From positions 2,604,001-2,668,000 of the forward strand of contig OZ241874.1 of the NCBI GenBank assembly GCA_965203305.1: a DNA stretch of 64,000 bases. The letters run 5' to 3'. The notes below the pieces were generated by a model. That model ran no database searches. It was given only the letters and a program-made list of their open reading frames with translations, and was not told the DNA's origin. The translations under genes and the position numbers were made by a program. The DNA comes from Bin80 sp965203305 (GTDB lineage: Bacteria; Bacteroidota; Rhodothermia; Rhodothermales; Bin80). Below are positions 1 through 9,172 of the stretch, piece after piece (position 1 is the stretch's first letter; every line of letters begins with the position of its first letter).

Positions 1-1
1 G

Positions 2-877
2 GCCGAACAGGGAGATGCAGCGGCCCAATATGACCTGGGATCTGTTTATGAAAGAGAGGATGGCGACTTTGAGGATCCTGTAGAAGCAGTAAAGTGGTTC
101 CGGCTGGCTGCCGAACAGGGGTATGCTCCTGCACAATGTGCGCTGGGAGTGCTCTATGGTGCCGGCCGGGGAGTACGATCAAGTGCTCGGGAATCCACCA
201 TGTGGCTCCAAATGGCCGCTGACCAGGGAGACTCAGAAGCACAGGCAAATCTGGGATATGCGTATATCCTGGGAATAGGAGTTTCCAGAAACTGCCCGGA
301 AGGGATCCAATGGCTCCGAAGGGCCGCAGAACAGGGATTGGCCCAAGCACAGATTGATTTGGGGAAGGCATATTTTTCTGGGGAATGGGGACTGCATAAA
401 GATGATGAAGAGGCACTGAAATGGTTCCGAATGGCTGCGGAGGGAGGAGATGAATCTGCCCAATTCTGGATGGGCACAATATACTCCACTGGCGTGGCTG
501 TACAGGAAAATCCGCAAGAATCCGTCCGCTGGTACCGATTGGCCGCCGAACAGGGACTTCCAGAGGCACAATATCTTCTGGGACTTTCCTATGCCCGGGG
601 CAGAGGTGTCGCAGAAAGCTTTGAAGAGGCTGCAAAATGGATCCGGCTGGCCGCAGAGCAGGGACTGGATAGAGCACAATTTGACATGGGACGTATGTAC
701 GAGCATGGAAAAGGAGTACCACAGAACACCCAGAAAGCAGACAAGTGGTACCAGCTAGCCGCGAATCAGGGATGGACAGCTGAACGGGATGCACAGGAGC
801 ATGTGGAATCTGCAAAGATGCGGGAAGAACCGGGGGCTGTTGAGAAGGCCATGAAAGATGATTGCGCGTTCCCCTAA
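2..877 (+). CDS. Sel1-like repeat protein, 5' end outside window
   Basis: The reading frame is open from base 2 to the stop at 877, so the gene begins upstream of the window; the GTG at 149 is not a convincing start because the same repeats continue before it. About eight tandem Sel1-type (TPR-like) repeats of roughly 36 residues are visible, each with the pattern A-x2-G-x2-x-A-Q-x2-L/M-G-x2-Y followed by G.GV and A..W...AA.QG. Sel1 repeat proteins are alpha-solenoid scaffolds for protein contacts, often in signalling or envelope stress, and some are secreted. The last about 35 residues are charged and lack repeats. No signal peptide can be judged because the N-terminus is missing. The family call is firm; the specific role is unknown. 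Confidence 0.9.
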   Translation, partial: AEQGDAAAQYDLGSVYEREDGDFEDPVEAVKWFRLAAEQGYAPAQCALGVLYGAGRGVRSSARESTMWLQMAADQGDSEAQANLGYAYILGIGVSRNCPEGIQWLRRAAEQGLAQAQIDLGKAYFSGEWGLHKDDEEALKWFRMAAEGGDESAQFWMGTIYSTGVAVQENPQESVRWYRLAAEQGLPEAQYLLGLSYARGRGVAESFEEAAKWIRLAAEQGLDRAQFDMGRMYEHGKGVPQNTQKADKWYQLAANQGWTAERDAQEHVESAKMREEPGAVEKAMKDDCAFP

Positions 878-986
878 AACCAAACGAAGCCATACTGGAG
901 GAACTGAATAGTGCTATTGAATCTCCTGCCTGAATTTCCATGTACCAGAGGCAAGCCGGCACTCCTTAACATTCGAGACATACCAC

Positions 987-1403
987 ATGGTTGATCCCGA
1001 AATTGTAGACCATCCACGAATCCGGATATTCACGAATTCTGTCGCAATGGCGCATGTCAGTGCAGAATTCTTTGATTACTTTTTAGGAGTTGATCTGAAA
1101 AGTAAAAAGATGAAGCATAGCATACAGAAGAGGCTCCAGGAGATGGCGCAATGGGTGGAGCATGTATTTCTTCTTGAAATGAGAGAATCCCTTGAGAGGG
1201 GAGAAAAGCTGGTCTATGAGTTCAGGGAATTTGGGGATGAAGAAGAGCTTTTAACGCTCACATACAACACGGCTGAAATGTCAGATGATGACTTTATGGA
1301 TCATTACCGGGACATTATTCATCCCGGAATCATGGCTGTGCTGGACGACGAGGATATGCTAAAGAGACTGGCAGAAATCATCCTGGAGTCTGGAGAAGCC
1401 TGA
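987..1403 (+). CDS. Hypothetical protein, first of a paralogous pair
   Basis: A 138-residue soluble protein starting MVDPEIVD. I do not recognise the family. It is acidic, predicted mostly helical, and has no signal peptide or membrane segment. Its main interest is the downstream paralogue at 1610-2044, which aligns over its whole length: MVDPEIVD/MIDPDIVD at the start, a central MAQW/MAN-stop segment, then the shared patterns MSDDDFMDHY.DIIH.GIM / MSDEDFMEHY.EIIH.GIM and a closing GEA. The conserved D-D-F-M-x-H-Y-x2-I-I-H stretch is the best family signature. The two copies are about 200 bases apart in the same orientation, which suggests a tandem duplication. Confidence 0.6.
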   Translation: MVDPEIVDHPRIRIFTNSVAMAHVSAEFFDYFLGVDLKSKKMKHSIQKRLQEMAQWVEHVFLLEMRESLERGEKLVYEFREFGDEEELLTLTYNTAEMSDDDFMDHYRDIIHPGIMAVLDDEDMLKRLAEIILESGEA

Positions 1404-1609
1404 GAAATATTCCATGAAAGCCATACACACAAGGCACAGTATGACATTGACCCAGCAGTTCACGGATTGGGGACTGACTGGAAACGAAACAACAGATGAG
1501 CCTGTCCCGAAGAGATCTCTCTATTCTCCTGAAAGAAGTGCCATTTCCTGATCCGGTGTCTGCGGGTATTCGCATAACATGATTCCAGTTTGCAGGAACC
1601 CCACAGAAA

Positions 1610-2044
1610 ATGATTGATCCTGATATAGTAGACAGCAGCCAGGTGAGAATGTTTGCAGGATCTATTGCCTTGGCTTATGTTGCTTCGGACTTCCACGAGT
1701 TTGTTACTGAGAGCGAAGGAGACAATGTTGTGGTGAATCAGAAGATGGGGAAGAGACTGGCAGAAATGGCAAACTAGGTGGCAGATACATTTCTTATCGC
1801 CCTGAGAATGGCTCTTGAAAATGGAAGCACACTTACCTATGACCATGATTTCAGGGGAGTTGGAGAACATGAAGGAGATGTATTCACCGTTGCCTATGAA
1901 ACCGCAATCATGTCTGATGAAGATTTTATGGAGCATTATCAGGAGATCATTCACGGTGGAATCATGATCACGCTGAACCAGAAGAAAACCCAGGAAAAGC
2001 TAGTGGAGATTTTATTGAATACAAAGCAAACCGGCGAGGCATGA
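1610..2044 (+). pseudogene. Paralogue of the 987-1403 protein with an in-frame TAG
   Basis: The frame starting at ATG 1610 (MIDPDIVDSSQVRMF) matches the neighbour at 987-1403 from its first residues. It is interrupted by TAG at 1775-1777, where the intact copy has Trp in MAQWVEH; TGG to TAG is a single change. The same frame then continues open to TGA at 2042-2044. Without the stop the product would be 144 residues. An internal GTG directly after the TAG (1778) could in principle give an 88-residue C-terminal product. Decay by a nonsense mutation is the simplest reading, since other genes in the window end normally in TAG, TGA and TAA. Confidence 0.65.
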
Positions 2045-2267
2045 TCTTGTCCCTGAACTCAATAAAATCACAAATTCTGAAAGGACTGAATCCGGTGCAT
2101 TTGACCTGGCAGGCATCCTCGTTCAGCCTGTGCTTGCACAGATTCCGTCCATGAGCATATGACTGTTTTTGAAGAGCCTCTGGCAGTCAAACATTCCAGA
2201 TAGCCTGATGACCTCTGTAACAAACTGAACTTCTATCACGAAAGATACTGTTATACCCCCAAATCAT

Positions 2268-4040
2268 ATGCGTTTCTTCTCAACTCTTATTGCCAGCGTT
2301 TTCGGTTCATTCATTGCCATTGGACTCCTCTTCTTTGTTGGCTCCCTGATCATGGCAGGATTCATCACATCGGCCGTTTCCAGTAGCGAACTGCCGATTT
2401 CTTCCGAATCTGTACTGGTACTGAATCTTTCCGGTCCAATTGAAGAGTATGGAATTTCGGATCCTTTCTATGAAATCTTTGACACACCGCAACCCAGAAG
2501 TCTCAACCAGATCAGAAGTGTTCTCAAAAGTGCTGCTACAGATAGTGACATTGAAGCAGTCTGGCTGAAACCGCAGGGGGCAATCGCAGGGTGGCCAACA
2601 CTCGTGGAAATCAGAGAGGCCCTGCTGGAATTCAAGAAGAGCGGAAAACCCGTCATTGCCTCTGCATCCGGGGATTTTGCCATGCGGGAGTCCGATTACT
2701 TTCTGGCATCCGCTGCAAGCAGTATTTATGCCTCGCCAAGGGCGTTCTTTGAATTTAATGGGTTTTACCTGAGTGTGTCCTTTTACAAGGGATTGCTGGA
2801 CAAACTGAATGTTGAACCTACAGTCCTGCGAGTGGGGGCATACAAGGGGGGGATTGAGCCATATACCCGTGAAGACCTGTCCAGCGAAAATCGGGAGCAG
2901 TTGGCTGCCATACTTCAGAACTGGAATGAACTCATGACCAGCACTGTTGCCGAGGCAAGAGATTTAAGCCAGAAACAGGTGGCGAACTTCATGGAATCGG
3001 GAACACTGCTAAGTACCGAAGCTGCCTATGCAGCCGGTCTCCTGGACGGACTCTTGCAAAGCGAGGAGGTGGAGGCTCGTATCCGTGACTTGATTGAGAT
3101 AGAAGATGATGATCTGAATACTGTCAGTCTGGACCGCTACTACCCGTCTTCTACAAGCAACTCCTCTAATTCTGAGAACAGAATAGGCATCATGATTGCC
3201 TCCGGTACAATCATCAGCGGGAGCAGTAATGACATGAATGGATATCTGGGGGCATCTACATTCCAGAAAGCCATGAAGAACTTTCGGAATGATGCCAGGG
3301 TCAAGGCGGTTGTGCTCCGCATTGACTCCCCTGGTGGCAGTGCAACTGCCAGCGAAGCCATGTGGCAAGCAGTCAAGGAAACCTCAAAACAGAAGCCTGT
3401 CGTTGTTTCTATGGGAGATTTGGCGGCCTCTGGTGGATACTGGCTGGCAACAGCAGGGGACACAATTATAGCGTCTCCCCATACCCTGACCGGGTCCATC
3501 GGAGTTTACGGAATGCATTTCAGCATTGGTCGAATGCTGGAAACCAAACTGGGGATTACATCAGACGAGGTCGTCACAAGTGAGTATGCGGACATGTTTT
3601 CGGGGATGCGCCCTCTGCGTCCTGCCGAACGTGCCATTTTTGAGCGTTCACTGACGGAAACTTATGAGATATTTCTTGAGCGAGTCTCGGAGAATCGTAA
3701 CATGACTGTAGAAGATGTACATGCAGTGGCCCAGGGACGGATATGGACTGGACAGGCTGCTTTGGATGCCGGGCTGGTGGATGATCTGGGGAATCTTGAT
3801 GATGCCATCAGAATCGCAGCCGAGATGGCAAACTTGGAAGAAGGCGGTTACCGACTTCGGCGATTGCCCAAACCCGAAACTCTGATGGATCGATATCTGG
3901 ATCTTCTACTCACTCGCATTCGCTCCTTCCTTGAGTCTCCAATTGAGATACAAATTCGCGAAGAGGCCCGCCTTCTCGAGGAGGCGGTAAAGTTGCAGGG
4001 AGTCCCCATTGCCCGCATGCCTCTAGAGCTGGAAAACTGA
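2268..4040 (+). CDS. sppA: Signal peptide peptidase SppA, 67K type
   Basis: A 590-residue membrane serine protease that degrades cleaved signal peptides. An N-terminal membrane anchor spans about residues 5-31. Two ClpP-fold (peptidase S49) domains follow, as in the long SppA form (E. coli SppA is about 618 residues). The catalytic Lys of the N-terminal domain is visible as K193 in AYKGGIEPYTR. The nucleophile is S388 in DLAASGGYW of the C-terminal domain, followed by the TGSIGV segment. The known family works as a tetramer in which Lys and Ser from neighbouring domains form the active site. The start at 2268 places the anchor directly at the N-terminus. The gene stands alone, with a miniature repeat element about 100 bases downstream. 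Confidence 0.95.
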   Translation: MRFFSTLIASVFGSFIAIGLLFFVGSLIMAGFITSAVSSSELPISSESVLVLNLSGPIEEYGISDPFYEIFDTPQPRSLNQIRSVLKSAATDSDIEAVWLKPQGAIAGWPTLVEIREALLEFKKSGKPVIASASGDFAMRESDYFLASAASSIYASPRAFFEFNGFYLSVSFYKGLLDKLNVEPTVLRVGAYKGGIEPYTREDLSSENREQLAAILQNWNELMTSTVAEARDLSQKQVANFMESGTLLSTEAAYAAGLLDGLLQSEEVEARIRDLIEIEDDDLNTVSLDRYYPSSTSNSSNSENRIGIMIASGTIISGSSNDMNGYLGASTFQKAMKNFRNDARVKAVVLRIDSPGGSATASEAMWQAVKETSKQKPVVVSMGDLAASGGYWLATAGDTIIASPHTLTGSIGVYGMHFSIGRMLETKLGITSDEVVTSEYADMFSGMRPLRPAERAIFERSLTETYEIFLERVSENRNMTVEDVHAVAQGRIWTGQAALDAGLVDDLGNLDDAIRIAAEMANLEEGGYRLRRLPKPETLMDRYLDLLLTRIRSFLESPIEIQIREEARLLEEAVKLQGVPIARMPLELEN

Positions 4041-4139
4041 ATTTGGACACATCTGAAACGAATAGCCAGAGGTACCTATTGACGGTCTATGCTGATGTTG
4101 CCACGCCAAAAACTGCAGTTTCGCATGATCCCTATTTTG

Positions 4140-4405
4140 TGTGTCTGTCCGAAAATTCAGAATACCGCCAATATATGGGTTCCAGAGACCATGGGAGGGG
4201 GATACAGGAATTTTTTCGACAGAGATGAGGGCTTCTTAGCGGATTTTGGGACATTAAATCCCCGAACAGGGCATATAACCATAAATTCTCCTGAACTTCT
4301 CGTACCTAACGGAACCACCTGAATCGCTACATACATGACGCTGTAGGGCAAAATACCTCTAAACTCCCCGTATTCAGGATTAAGGTGAATTTTCGGACAG
4401 ACACT
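4140..4405. repeat. Miniature element family A, copy 1 (degenerate)
   Basis: 266 bp bounded by inverted ends GTGTCTGTCCGAAAATTCAG and its near complement closing in TTTTCGGACAGACACT. It is the most diverged and slightly shortened copy of the 290-bp family also found at 13211-13602, 25100-25389 and 40627-40916. It has no coding capacity beyond shadow frames, and no clear target duplication remains. Confidence 0.75.
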
Positions 4406-4498
4406 GCATGCCGAAACATTTTTCTTTGCGCTCGTTTTTTGCACAGTCCGGTTTGTTCCACTAGCACCCACCTGACACTATTGCGTTTCTGTTAGATT

Positions 4499-4993
4499 AT
4501 GTACAGTTCGTCCACGGTAGCGAATTACTTCCTGCACAAGGGGTGGAGTGAAGGCATCCTCATTACACCCATGAAGATTCTCAAACTTGTGTATGTAGCA
4601 CATGGATGGTATCTGGGATCGGAGGACAGGCCCCTGATAGGAGATCGTATTCTGGCATGGCCATACGGTCCAGTTATCCCAGAACTATTCCTTCAAATCA
4701 GCCACTTTAAAGACAAGCCGGTTACGACACCAATCAAGCCTACATTCTATTCGGCTGATCAACAAACATTTGATGAATCATTGAGAACATTTCTTGATAC
4801 GATCTGGGAGCACTACAAAAACTTTACTCCCTATCAATTATCCGCCTTGACACATCAGAGTGGGTCGCCATGGAGTCAAGTCACAGAGAGCTACAGCAAA
4901 AAAGAACTGTACAGAAATTCGATCATTATTCCAAACGAGATAATCCAGTATTACTACAAGCAAAAACTCAGTCCTGTTGAGAACAAAAATTGA
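4499..4993 (+). CDS. Panacea/SocA-like (DUF4065) protein
   Basis: A 164-residue protein with the layout of the Panacea domain, formerly DUF4065 (GepA/SocA-like). It begins with VANYFLHKG, then ITPMKILKLVYVAHGWYLG, then a W-PYGPVIPELF segment. This domain is known as an antitoxin or neutraliser module in many toxin-antitoxin pairs and also occurs in prophages. The next gene overlaps its stop (ATG inside TTGATG at 4993), which fits a two-gene module. The partner is broken, so whether this is a functional toxin-antitoxin pair cannot be told. The start was chosen as the first Met before the conserved domain. Confidence 0.75.
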   Translation: MYSSSTVANYFLHKGWSEGILITPMKILKLVYVAHGWYLGSEDRPLIGDRILAWPYGPVIPELFLQISHFKDKPVTTPIKPTFYSADQQTFDESLRTFLDTIWEHYKNFTPYQLSALTHQSGSPWSQVTESYSKKELYRNSIIIPNEIIQYYYKQKLSPVENKN

Positions 4994-5314
4994 TGAACGA
5001 ACAGATTCCCCGGAAAACATATTGGAATCAGAAGAGATCTTCTGGCTGGCAGAATACTCTGCCGGGGAGAAGCTGATTTTGGGCTGTACAAAAAGAATGG
5101 GATCGGCGGCTCAGAATGCAGAAATGGCTACCCCGGGGATCAATGTCCTGGTTTCAGTATGGTTGGGAGCTGTAGTGACGCTTGTGATCTGTAATGGACG
5201 GGAAAATCTGACTATCACCCATCCGTCTTGGTTGCATTAATCAGTTCTGCAACAGTTTCTATCGTAGGTTTGCTGATGAAGGTTGTGAGCTATACCTTGC
5301 CGAGTATAGGGTAG
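4993..5314 (+). pseudogene. Frameshifted small membrane protein after the Panacea gene
   Basis: Starting from ATG 4993, which overlaps the preceding stop, a frame reads MNEQIPRKTYWNQKR and soon ends. A second frame then carries a hydrophobic segment (INVLVSVWLGAVVTLVI) and THPSWL. A third frame continues with ISSATVSIVGLLMKVV and closes at TAG 5312-5314. Read together, the pieces look like one roughly 105-residue protein with two membrane segments and at least two frameshifts. The composite is my inference from the hydrophobicity pattern and the overlap with the Panacea gene; no family is claimed. Confidence 0.45.
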
Positions 5315-5526
5315 ATGCAAATTCGCTGCAAACGACATGAAGATTTAGATCTTTGCAATGTCCGGGCATGTACTCCAATCCACCGCCTTCACAGCAGGTA
5401 CAGCAGATCCCAATTTTTAATCGCCATGCACTGGGTTCCTGCTGAATATCATTCAAGTCCTTCCGATGAGTAAGAGTTATGGCTGCACATGGTATGGTCA
5501 TTCTTTGATCCGATTCCTATCATACC

Positions 5527-7044
5527 TCAGGAAGTCTTTGTATCTACGAGTACACTTCCCGTCATCTTTTGCGGAATAGGCAACCCCATCAATCGCAAAA
5601 TCGTGGAGGCCACATCTCCCAGCTTCCCCGGTTGCACAGGCCCAGCAAACCCGTCCTTGATTATCAGGTGAGGCACCAGTGCAGTGGAATGGGCTGTATT
5701 GGGGGTTCCGTCTTGATTGCGCATGCAGTCGGCATTCCCGTGATCCGCGATGATGCTGATTCCATATCCCGATGCAAGGGCAGTATCCACCACGAGATGT
5801 ACCGCCTTATCAACAGCCTCAACAGCTTTCACCGCAGCTTCAAATACCCCCGTATGTCCGACCATGTCCGGATTGGCAAAATTGAGACACACAAAATCAA
5901 ATGTCCCCTTCTTCAATGCCTCAGCGCAACGCTCTGCAACTTCAGGCGCACTCATCTCCGGCTGGAGATCATAGGTGGGAACCTTGGGGGAGGCAATCAA
6001 CAGACGCTCCTCGCCCTCAAACCGTTCTTCACGCCCCCCACTGAAGAAGTACGTTACGTGAGGATACTTTTCCGTCTCTGCCACCCTGAGCTGGCGTAAC
6101 CCTGCACTTGCAATCACTTCTCCCAGCGTTTCTTCCAGGTCCACCTTGTCAAAGGCCACAGGCAGTCCAAACGCCTTGTCGTATGGGGTGAGTGTAGCAA
6201 AATACAGCTTCCGAAAGGAAACAACCTCGAACTGGGCATCTGTGGGCTTTTGGGTAAACGCATTGACCAACTGACGGCCCCGATCCGCCCTGAAATTAAA
6301 GAACACGACCGCATCTCTATCAACCACAGAAGTCCGTTCAATGATATGGGGCTCGATAAATTCATCCGTGATTCCAGCCGCATAACTCGATTCAAAGACT
6401 GCTTCGGTACTTTCAGAGGACCGCCCCTCTCCATGTACCAGCATTTGATAGGCCTTTCGGGTTCGGTCCCACCGCCTGTCCCGATCCATCGCATGGTAAC
6501 GTCCGATCACCGTGACCAGCCTCGCCAGATGCCCTGCTTTCTTCTCAAACTCCCGCGCATAGCGAATACCGCCATGAGGGTCGGAGTCTCGCCCATCTGT
6601 GAACGCATGCACGCATACCTGTTCACGAGTCAAACCCTCTCGGCTGGCCAGCTCACAGAGTGCAGTCAGATGGCTGATATGACTGTGGACTCCCCCGTCC
6701 GAAAACAGTCCCATCAAATGAAGCCGTGTATGTTTGGCATGCCTCGCAGCTTTGACGAGCACCTCATTTTCAAAGATGGAGCCGTCTTCTATCGCTAGGT
6801 CAATCCGTGTAATTTCCTGATTCACAATTCGGCCGGCTCCCAGATTCATGTGTCCGACCTCGCTGTTTCCCATCTGCCCGGGAGGCAGTCCAACCGGCCT
6901 GCCTGAGGCTTCCAGTGTTCCATGCGGATACTTGGCAAACAGCCCATCCAAAAACGGCTTGTTCGCTTCTTCAATCGCACTTACGGACGGGTCAACGGCA
7001 ATTCCGTACCCGTCCAGAATCATAAGTATGTGCTTGTCAGGCAT
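5527..7044 (-). CDS. gpmI: 2,3-bisphosphoglycerate-independent phosphoglycerate mutase
   Basis: A 505-residue cytosolic glycolytic enzyme that interconverts 3- and 2-phosphoglycerate using two Mn ions and a phosphoserine intermediate. The alkaline-phosphatase-like metal site begins with D11 in MILDGYG. The phosphorylated serine is S61 in GQMGNSEVGH. Further family blocks visible are FTDGRD, RYHAMDRD, FFNFRADRGRQL, CLNFANPDMVGHTG and ADHGNAD. The frame is open further upstream, but the start at 7044 (MPDKHILMILDGYG) fits the family, and the longer form would run into the upstream nth gene. It is separated from nth by 23 bases on the same strand, so the two are probably co-transcribed. Confidence 0.97.
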   Translation of the reverse strand: MPDKHILMILDGYGIAVDPSVSAIEEANKPFLDGLFAKYPHGTLEASGRPVGLPPGQMGNSEVGHMNLGAGRIVNQEITRIDLAIEDGSIFENEVLVKAARHAKHTRLHLMGLFSDGGVHSHISHLTALCELASREGLTREQVCVHAFTDGRDSDPHGGIRYAREFEKKAGHLARLVTVIGRYHAMDRDRRWDRTRKAYQMLVHGEGRSSESTEAVFESSYAAGITDEFIEPHIIERTSVVDRDAVVFFNFRADRGRQLVNAFTQKPTDAQFEVVSFRKLYFATLTPYDKAFGLPVAFDKVDLEETLGEVIASAGLRQLRVAETEKYPHVTYFFSGGREERFEGEERLLIASPKVPTYDLQPEMSAPEVAERCAEALKKGTFDFVCLNFANPDMVGHTGVFEAAVKAVEAVDKAVHLVVDTALASGYGISIIADHGNADCMRNQDGTPNTAHSTALVPHLIIKDGFAGPVQPGKLGDVASTILRLMGLPIPQKMTGSVLVDTKTS

Positions 7045-7067
7045 CTCTGCTGAAGTTGTCCATCTGG

Positions 7068-7919
7068 CTATACAATTCGGTAATCCCGAACAGCTTTTGT
7101 TGTGACCCCAGTCCTGGATATGTACACATTCATGGAATTGCATTTGGGGCAGGCTACCTGGACTGTTCCATTGCGGTCAACCCGTGAACCAGGCTCATCA
7201 AAGTAGTATTGCCGCGTCGCACAATAATAAGCTCCTCTGGCAGGATCCAGCCCTTCCATCGGCTCAGGGAGACGCTGCACCGCCTCGTAGTACTTGCATA
7301 CATCTGTAATCACACAGGAAGCACAGTCAGGATTGCGAGCAGTGCAGGTATACCGTCCATGCAGGATAAAAAGATGATGGGCCCGCCCTCTCTCATCCTT
7401 GGGAATTAACCTCTTCAGCCCCAGTTCAACCTTCAGAGGAGTGTTTGCATCCTGAACAAGTCCGATCCGATTGGCCACGCGAAAAATGTGTGTATCTACC
7501 GGCAATGCATCCTGGTCACCAAATGCGACAGACGACACAACTTGCGCTGTCTTTCTGCCAACACCCGGCAGCTTCATGAGCGAAGCCTGATCTTCAGGGA
7601 GCTTCCCGTTGTATTCGGACATCACCTTGCCCGCCATCCCTACCAGATGCCTGGCTTTATTATTCGGATAGGAAATAGATGCAATGATCTGGGCCACTTC
7701 CTCTGCGGTAGCGGTTGCAAGTGACTGGAATGTGGACCACAGTCTGAACAGCTCTGGCGTGACCAAGTTAACTCGTGCGTCCGTACACTGCGCAGAGAGA
7801 ATCACCGAAACGATAAGCTCGTACTCATCCACGAATCTGAGCTCCGTCTCCGGGCGTGAAATCACCTCTGAAAGCGCGTCAAGTACAACGCGTGTGCGCT
7901 CTTTTCTGCCTGAATGCAT
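7068..7919 (-). CDS. nth: Endonuclease III with a C-terminal extension
   Basis: A 283-residue DNA N-glycosylase/AP lyase for oxidised pyrimidines. The helix-hairpin-helix reads LPGVGRKTA with the catalytic Lys in GRKTAQV, and the catalytic Asp lies in PVDTHIFRV. The iron-sulphur loop is C-x6-C-x2-C-x5-C (CTARNPDCASCVITDVC). The usual length is about 210 residues; here roughly 65 extra residues follow the cluster and contain a CPKC motif, possibly half of a zinc knuckle. The ATG at 7919 is only 16 bases from the start of the divergent DUF4105 gene, so the promoters must overlap coding sequence. The function is certain; the role of the extension is unknown. Confidence 0.95.
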   Translation of the reverse strand: MHSGRKERTRVVLDALSEVISRPETELRFVDEYELIVSVILSAQCTDARVNLVTPELFRLWSTFQSLATATAEEVAQIIASISYPNNKARHLVGMAGKVMSEYNGKLPEDQASLMKLPGVGRKTAQVVSSVAFGDQDALPVDTHIFRVANRIGLVQDANTPLKVELGLKRLIPKDERGRAHHLFILHGRYTCTARNPDCASCVITDVCKYYEAVQRLPEPMEGLDPARGAYYCATRQYYFDEPGSRVDRNGTVQVACPKCNSMNVYISRTGVTTKAVRDYRIV

Positions 7920-7935
7920 AGACCTTCCACGGAGT

Positions 7936-9105
7936 ATGCGGTTAACTCATTCAAGGGAATTTCTGTTCATCCTCTCGTTCCTGATTCTGTCAGGTTCTCC
8001 CTCCATTGTACACGCTCAGATATCTGACTCTGCGCGTGTATCCGTTCTGACAATCTATCCCGGAGAGGCAATTTATGCACTCTGGGGACACAGTGCACTT
8101 CGTATTTGGGATCCGGTCACAAGATTTGATGTTTCCTACAATTACGGGACATTTGATTTCAGGAGTCCGCTCTCCTTCATGGCGCGGTTTGCCTATGGAA
8201 AGCTGGACTACCAGCTCTCCCTGAACTCTTCCCAGGCGTTACTGGGACACTCATGGCTTTCAGAGGAGCGAGGCGTTGTGGAACAGGAACTCAACATGAC
8301 CGGAGAAGAGATACGCACTCTTTACGCATACCTGTCCCGAAATGCGCTTCCCGAAAACCGTGTTTATCGCTATGACTTCCTGTACGACAACTGTGCCACG
8401 CGAATTCTGGATGCACTGGAGCATGCCTTGCAGACTCCAGTAGCAGATTCCAGTTCAACAGAGATTACGTTTCGAAGCCTGATTCGTCCATACCTGCGCA
8501 GGCATGCGGAGCTGGATCTGGCGATCAATCTGGCAATGGGAAGTCCTGTAGATCGGATTGCCAGTCACAGGCAATTGAGTTTCCTGCCCGTTGAGTTTCA
8601 GATTTTGCTGCAGGATGCCCATACACTTGCGGGAGAGCCGCTGGTTATGCGGGCGGACACTCTGTTTGGCACTCCGGCCTCGCCGCAGCCTCGCCGCACA
8701 ATGTCCTTGCCGACAGGAATTGGATGGGGGATCTTTCTGTTCGCGTTCCTGCTGTTTCTGCGGGATTTCCGCACTCCGCGAAGGCGGGTCTTTGACATCA
8801 TCCTGTTTGGGTTTGTATCCCTGCTCGGACTTGTGATTTCATTCTTCTGGTTTATCTCCCTTCACGAGATCACTCGCCCCAACCTGCATCTCATGTGGGC
8901 TTGGCCGATGCATATCATTCCGATTTTCTTCCTGGGGCAGTCATGGACAGGCATCTACTGGTGGACTGCAATGATCAGTGCCGGAGTATTTGCACTGGGG
9001 ACAGCGTGGTGGGGACAATCTCTTCCGGCGGCAACCCTCCCTCTTGCACTGGCAACATCCGTGCGCTGCTTCATCCTTGCAAGGAGTACCGCGTACGGGA
9101 TTTGA
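7936..9105 (+). CDS. DUF4105 (Lnb N-terminal domain-like) membrane protein
   Basis: A 389-residue protein with a signal peptide (hydrophobic FLFILSFLILSGS, cleavage near VHAQ), a periplasmic domain of about 240 residues with the DUF4105 blocks IYALWGHSALRIW, YNYGTFDF and YDFLYDNCATRILD, and then about four membrane segments from residue 260. DUF4105 resembles papain-like/NlpC-type folds; the His in GHSALR and the Cys in DNCATR are the likely catalytic pair. A related domain occurs in Lnb lipoprotein transacylases, but this protein need not have that role. The ATG at 7936 has GGAG just upstream. The last 19 bases, including the TGA, lie inside the antisense of tRNA-Glu. Confidence 0.85.
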   Translation: MRLTHSREFLFILSFLILSGSPSIVHAQISDSARVSVLTIYPGEAIYALWGHSALRIWDPVTRFDVSYNYGTFDFRSPLSFMARFAYGKLDYQLSLNSSQALLGHSWLSEERGVVEQELNMTGEEIRTLYAYLSRNALPENRVYRYDFLYDNCATRILDALEHALQTPVADSSSTEITFRSLIRPYLRRHAELDLAINLAMGSPVDRIASHRQLSFLPVEFQILLQDAHTLAGEPLVMRADTLFGTPASPQPRRTMSLPTGIGWGIFLFAFLLFLRDFRTPRRRVFDIILFGFVSLLGLVISFFWFISLHEITRPNLHLMWAWPMHIIPIFFLGQSWTGIYWWTAMISAGVFALGTAWWGQSLPAATLPLALATSVRCFILARSTAYGI

Positions 9106-9159
9106 ACCCGTGTTACCGGCGTGAAAGGCCGGCGTCCTAGACCCCTAGACGAACGCGGC
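9087..9159 (-). tRNA. tRNA-Glu (anticodon TTC)
   Basis: The reverse complement begins GCCGCGTTCGTCTAGGGG and folds as a 73-nt cloverleaf. The acceptor stem GCCGCGT/ACGCGGT pairs with one G-T, the anticodon stem is CCGGC around CTTTCAC, and the T-arm loop is GTTCAAATC. No CCA is encoded. It is followed 13 bases upstream by tRNA-His on the same strand. The 3' end overlaps the stop region of the convergent DUF4105 gene. Confidence 0.96.
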
Positions 9160-9172
9160 AAAGATATCTATG

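Noticed and set aside
7044..7143. Longer N-terminus for the phosphoglycerate mutase
   Set aside because: The extra 33 residues overlap nth and are absent from the family; MPDKHILMILDGYG is the natural start.
7684..7935. Longer N-terminus for the DUF4105 protein
   Set aside because: It would read through antisense nth; the signal peptide begins right after ATG 7936.
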